Source: Desulfobulbus sp. (lineage in GTDB: Bacteria; Desulfobacterota; Desulfobulbia; Desulfobulbales; Desulfobulbaceae). From it: a DNA stretch of 64,000 bases. How positions within the stretch are numbered: the first letter of the stretch is position 1; every line of letters starts with the position of its first letter. The translations under genes were made by a program, and so were the position numbers. Under the pieces are notes generated by a model that was given only the letters and a program-made list of their open reading frames with translations, was not told the origin of the DNA and searched no databases. Shown in pieces: positions 61,866-64,000 of the stretch. The stretch is from assembly GCF_030824455.1 (NCBI RefSeq), contig NZ_JAVBXR010000018.1, positions 1-64,000 on the forward strand. The letters run 5' to 3'.

Positions 61866-63863
61866 TCAGATTTTAAAGCCTTCGACAATCGTTTTCAACG
61901 CCACCGCCAACTGCTGCAGTTCTTCAGCGCTCAACTTAACCTGACCGCTGCTCTCCGATATCTCGGCGGAAGCGAAATTGACCGTGGAGATGTCGGTGGT
62001 GATCGAAGTGGCAACGGCGGAACTCTGACCGACGCTCTCGCTCATCTGCTCCATGCCCCTGGAGGCCTGGGCAATGTTGACGGCAATTTCCTGGGTCGCG
62101 GCCGACTGCTCGCCCACAGCGGTGGAAATGGAGGCAACGATTTCATTGACGCTGTTGATTACCTCCGAAATCTGATTAATCTCCTTAACGGTCTCCGACG
62201 TTGTGTCCTGCACCTCTTCGATCTGCTTCTTAATGTCCTGGGTCGCCAGCGCGGTCTGCTTGGCCAGTTCCTTGATTTCATTGGCCACCACCGCAAACCC
62301 CTTGCCCGCCTCCCCTGCCCTGGCCGCCTCGATGGTCGCGTTGAGGGCCAACAGATTGGTTTGTTCGCTGATTTCGGTAATGGCCTCGGTTACCTTGCCG
62401 ATGGCCTGAGCCGCTTTGCCCAGGGCGCCCATCTTCACCGAAGTGTTCTCGGCCTGCCGCACGGCCGCCACTGAGATCGAATGGGCGCGCTGGGCGTTGT
62501 GGGCAATTTCATTGATGGTGGCCGTCATCTCCTCGGCGGAGCTTGCCACCATCGAGGTGTTGGACGTGGACTGCTCCACGGCAACGGCGACGCCGGTTAG
62601 GTTGCGGGTCATTTCCTCGGCCGCCAGGGCAACGCTGTCAGCCTTGCGCGAGGTGTCTTGGGAATGCGCGGAAAGCTCGCTGGCCACCATCGACAGATCG
62701 CTGGCCGAGGCCTCAATTGACTGGGTGTTGTTGGCGATCTGGCCAATGATGCCCTGCAGCTTCATGATAAAGGTGTTGAACCATCGGGCCAGTTCGCCAA
62801 TCTCGTCTCGGGATTGCACATTGAGCCGCATGGTCAAGTCGCCCTCGCCCTCGGCGATGTCGCGGAGCCCGGCCACGGTTCGCTTCAACGGCACGGTGAT
62901 GGTGCGGGCGAAAAAGAAAACCAGCACGCTGACCAGCGCCACGGCGATCAAGGTGACCAGCAGAATGCTGTTTTGAATGGAGTGCGCCGCCGCCAAAAAC
63001 TCCGCCCCATCCTGGGTCACGGCTATGCTCCATCCCTTGATCGGCACCGGTGCATAGCCGGCTATCTTGGGCACGCCTTTGAATATGTAATCCTGAACGC
63101 CGTGGTTGCCGGCCATCATGCCCTTGGTGATGTCAGCCATGTCCTTCAACGTCTTCAGGTCAAGCTTCATCTCCAGCTCTGCCTTGGGATGAGCGATAAT
63201 GATGCCGTTTTTGTCGCACATGAAGGCGTAACCCGTCTTGCCGACCTTGACTGTGGACACCAGCGTCGTTAGAGGCTGAGCTTTAAGCGACAGGCCAAAC
63301 ACGCCCAGGAAATCGCCTGAATGCGAAAAAATGGGCGCGCACAGCACATAAATCAGGTCGCCGGTCACTTTTGAGAGCACAATGTCGCCGGCCACCGCCT
63401 TGCCCGAGCTTTTAGCCCTTTGAAAGTAGTCCATGTCGGCGAGGTTGACGCCTTTGTATTCATTGCCGTCGGCAAGTTCGCCGGTGTAGATCGAACCGTT
63501 GACGTCGGTGACAAAGATGCCCAGATAATTCTTATCCAGTTGTTTAAATTTGTCTTTCATCTGCATGCGAAGTTGGGCAATTTCGCCAGCCGCGTCCTCA
63601 AGCCCCAGTTCTTTGACCTTCTGCCCTATCAGACGCACGTTGGTGTCCACCGCATGGGCGGCCGCCGTCTTGGTCTGGGCCTCCAAGGTCGCCTCAATGG
63701 CGACCGCCAACTTCGTCGCCTGCCCCTCGGCGTTTTCACGGGAAATGGCGGACAGGGACTGCGACGCCTTGGTCACGCTGAGATAGCCGATCACCACAAG
63801 GGGTAAGACAACCGCAAGACAGCCGCCGGCGACAAGCCTGAAGCCAATAGATCGAATGTTCAT
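61866..63863 (-). CDS. Methyl-accepting chemotaxis protein with dCache sensor
   Basis: A 665-residue receptor. A first membrane helix (about residues 8-30, [20 protein letters not shown]) leads to a periplasmic double Cache domain (about 35-290) with [19 protein letters not shown] and [21 protein letters not shown] second helix ([20 protein letters not shown]) is followed by HAMP ([20 protein letters not shown]) and a long signalling coil whose tip reads [23 protein letters not shown] (here cited in part). dCache receptors often bind amino acids or organic acids. There is no C-terminal pentapeptide for methyltransferase docking. I chose ATG 63863 with AGGAG upstream. No other chemotaxis gene is in the window. 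Confidence 0.94.
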   Translation of the reverse strand: MNIRSIGFRLVAGGCLAVVLPLVVIGYLSVTKASQSLSAISRENAEGQATKLAVAIEATLEAQTKTAAAHAVDTNVRLIGQKVKELGLEDAAGEIAQLRMQMKDKFKQLDKNYLGIFVTDVNGSIYTGELADGNEYKGVNLADMDYFQRAKSSGKAVAGDIVLSKVTGDLIYVLCAPIFSHSGDFLGVFGLSLKAQPLTTLVSTVKVGKTGYAFMCDKNGIIIAHPKAELEMKLDLKTLKDMADITKGMMAGNHGVQDYIFKGVPKIAGYAPVPIKGWSIAVTQDGAEFLAAAHSIQNSILLVTLIAVALVSVLVFFFARTITVPLKRTVAGLRDIAEGEGDLTMRLNVQSRDEIGELARWFNTFIMKLQGIIGQIANNTQSIEASASDLSMVASELSAHSQDTSRKADSVALAAEEMTRNLTGVAVAVEQSTSNTSMVASSAEEMTATINEIAHNAQRAHSISVAAVRQAENTSVKMGALGKAAQAIGKVTEAITEISEQTNLLALNATIEAARAGEAGKGFAVVANEIKELAKQTALATQDIKKQIEEVQDTTSETVKEINQISEVINSVNEIVASISTAVGEQSAATQEIAVNIAQASRGMEQMSESVGQSSAVATSITTDISTVNFASAEISESSGQVKLSAEELQQLAVALKTIVEGFKI

Positions 63864-64000
63864 GCACACTCCTCTCAATGATGGGAAACCAGCCGGAGGG
63901 CCCTGCCGCTCTGGCGCTTCAACATACCCGTCATTGTAGGCGTGCAGGACGAACAATGTCAAAAAGGGAAACAGAGCAACGCGCGAAATGGCGGGAAACA

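Overview
The window looks like one contiguous stretch of the chromosome of a Gram-negative, most likely anaerobic member of the Desulfobacterota (a Desulfobulbales-like organism is my best guess). This rests on gene content, not on a marker gene. There is an outer-membrane lipid transport (Mla) system. Sigma-54 enhancer-binding regulators and cytoplasmic PAS or GAF kinases are numerous. EtfA carries a ferredoxin domain. A full nuo operon is present, and PTS proteins occur without a sugar permease. The DNA is moderately GC-rich and densely coded, mostly on the minus strand. I see no rRNA, tRNA, CRISPR array, insertion sequence or prophage gene.

Layout. 1-3.3 kb (+): a palindromic repeat, a homocysteine methyltransferase-like gene, a soluble MotA-loop-like protein, a small unknown protein and an amidohydrolase-fold protein that has lost its metal ligands. 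3.4-7.7 kb (-): NAD malic enzyme, a DUF1848 Fe-S protein, and a FIST-like protein with a small partner. 8.2-12.0 kb (+): iron-dependent alcohol dehydrogenase with an overlapping histidine kinase and sigma-54 response regulator. 12.1-13.7 kb (-): nrdR-ribD.

13.8-22.6 kb (-): an operon of yceD(DUF177)-rpmF-plsX-fabH-acyl-CoA dehydrogenase-etfB-etfA-fabG-acpP-fabF-rpiB. An acyl-CoA dehydrogenase with its electron-transfer flavoprotein sits in the middle of fatty-acid synthesis genes. 22.7-26.3 kb (-): mlaE-F-D-A-C, followed upstream by a PilZ protein. 27.4-29.1 kb (-): a TauE/SafE transporter split over two genes. 29.3-33.5 kb (-): a phosphorelay group made of a membrane protein, a complete kinase, a receiver and a GAF/PAS/DHp protein without an ATPase domain.

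33.7-47.0 kb (-): ten tightly packed genes ending at a clear terminator. They are a hybrid kinase, a DUF3352-like protein, an unknown small protein, HPr, enzyme I, ThiL, a PEP-synthase-like phosphotransferase, a tyrosine phosphatase fusion, an NtrC-type regulator and a YkgJ protein. I read it as a regulatory phosphotransfer operon rather than a sugar-uptake operon. 47.2-60.8 kb (-): nuoABCDEFGHIJKLMN (C and D fused), encoding respiratory complex I, with a candidate promoter and a strong terminator. 61.3-63.9 kb (-): ppnP and a methyl-accepting chemotaxis protein.

The most unusual points are the flavoprotein module inside the fab operon, the ten-gene PTS/regulator operon with its atypical PEP-synthase relative, the ATPase-less kinase, the split TauE, and two reused or degenerate folds near the left end. 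All functional statements are read from sequence alone.
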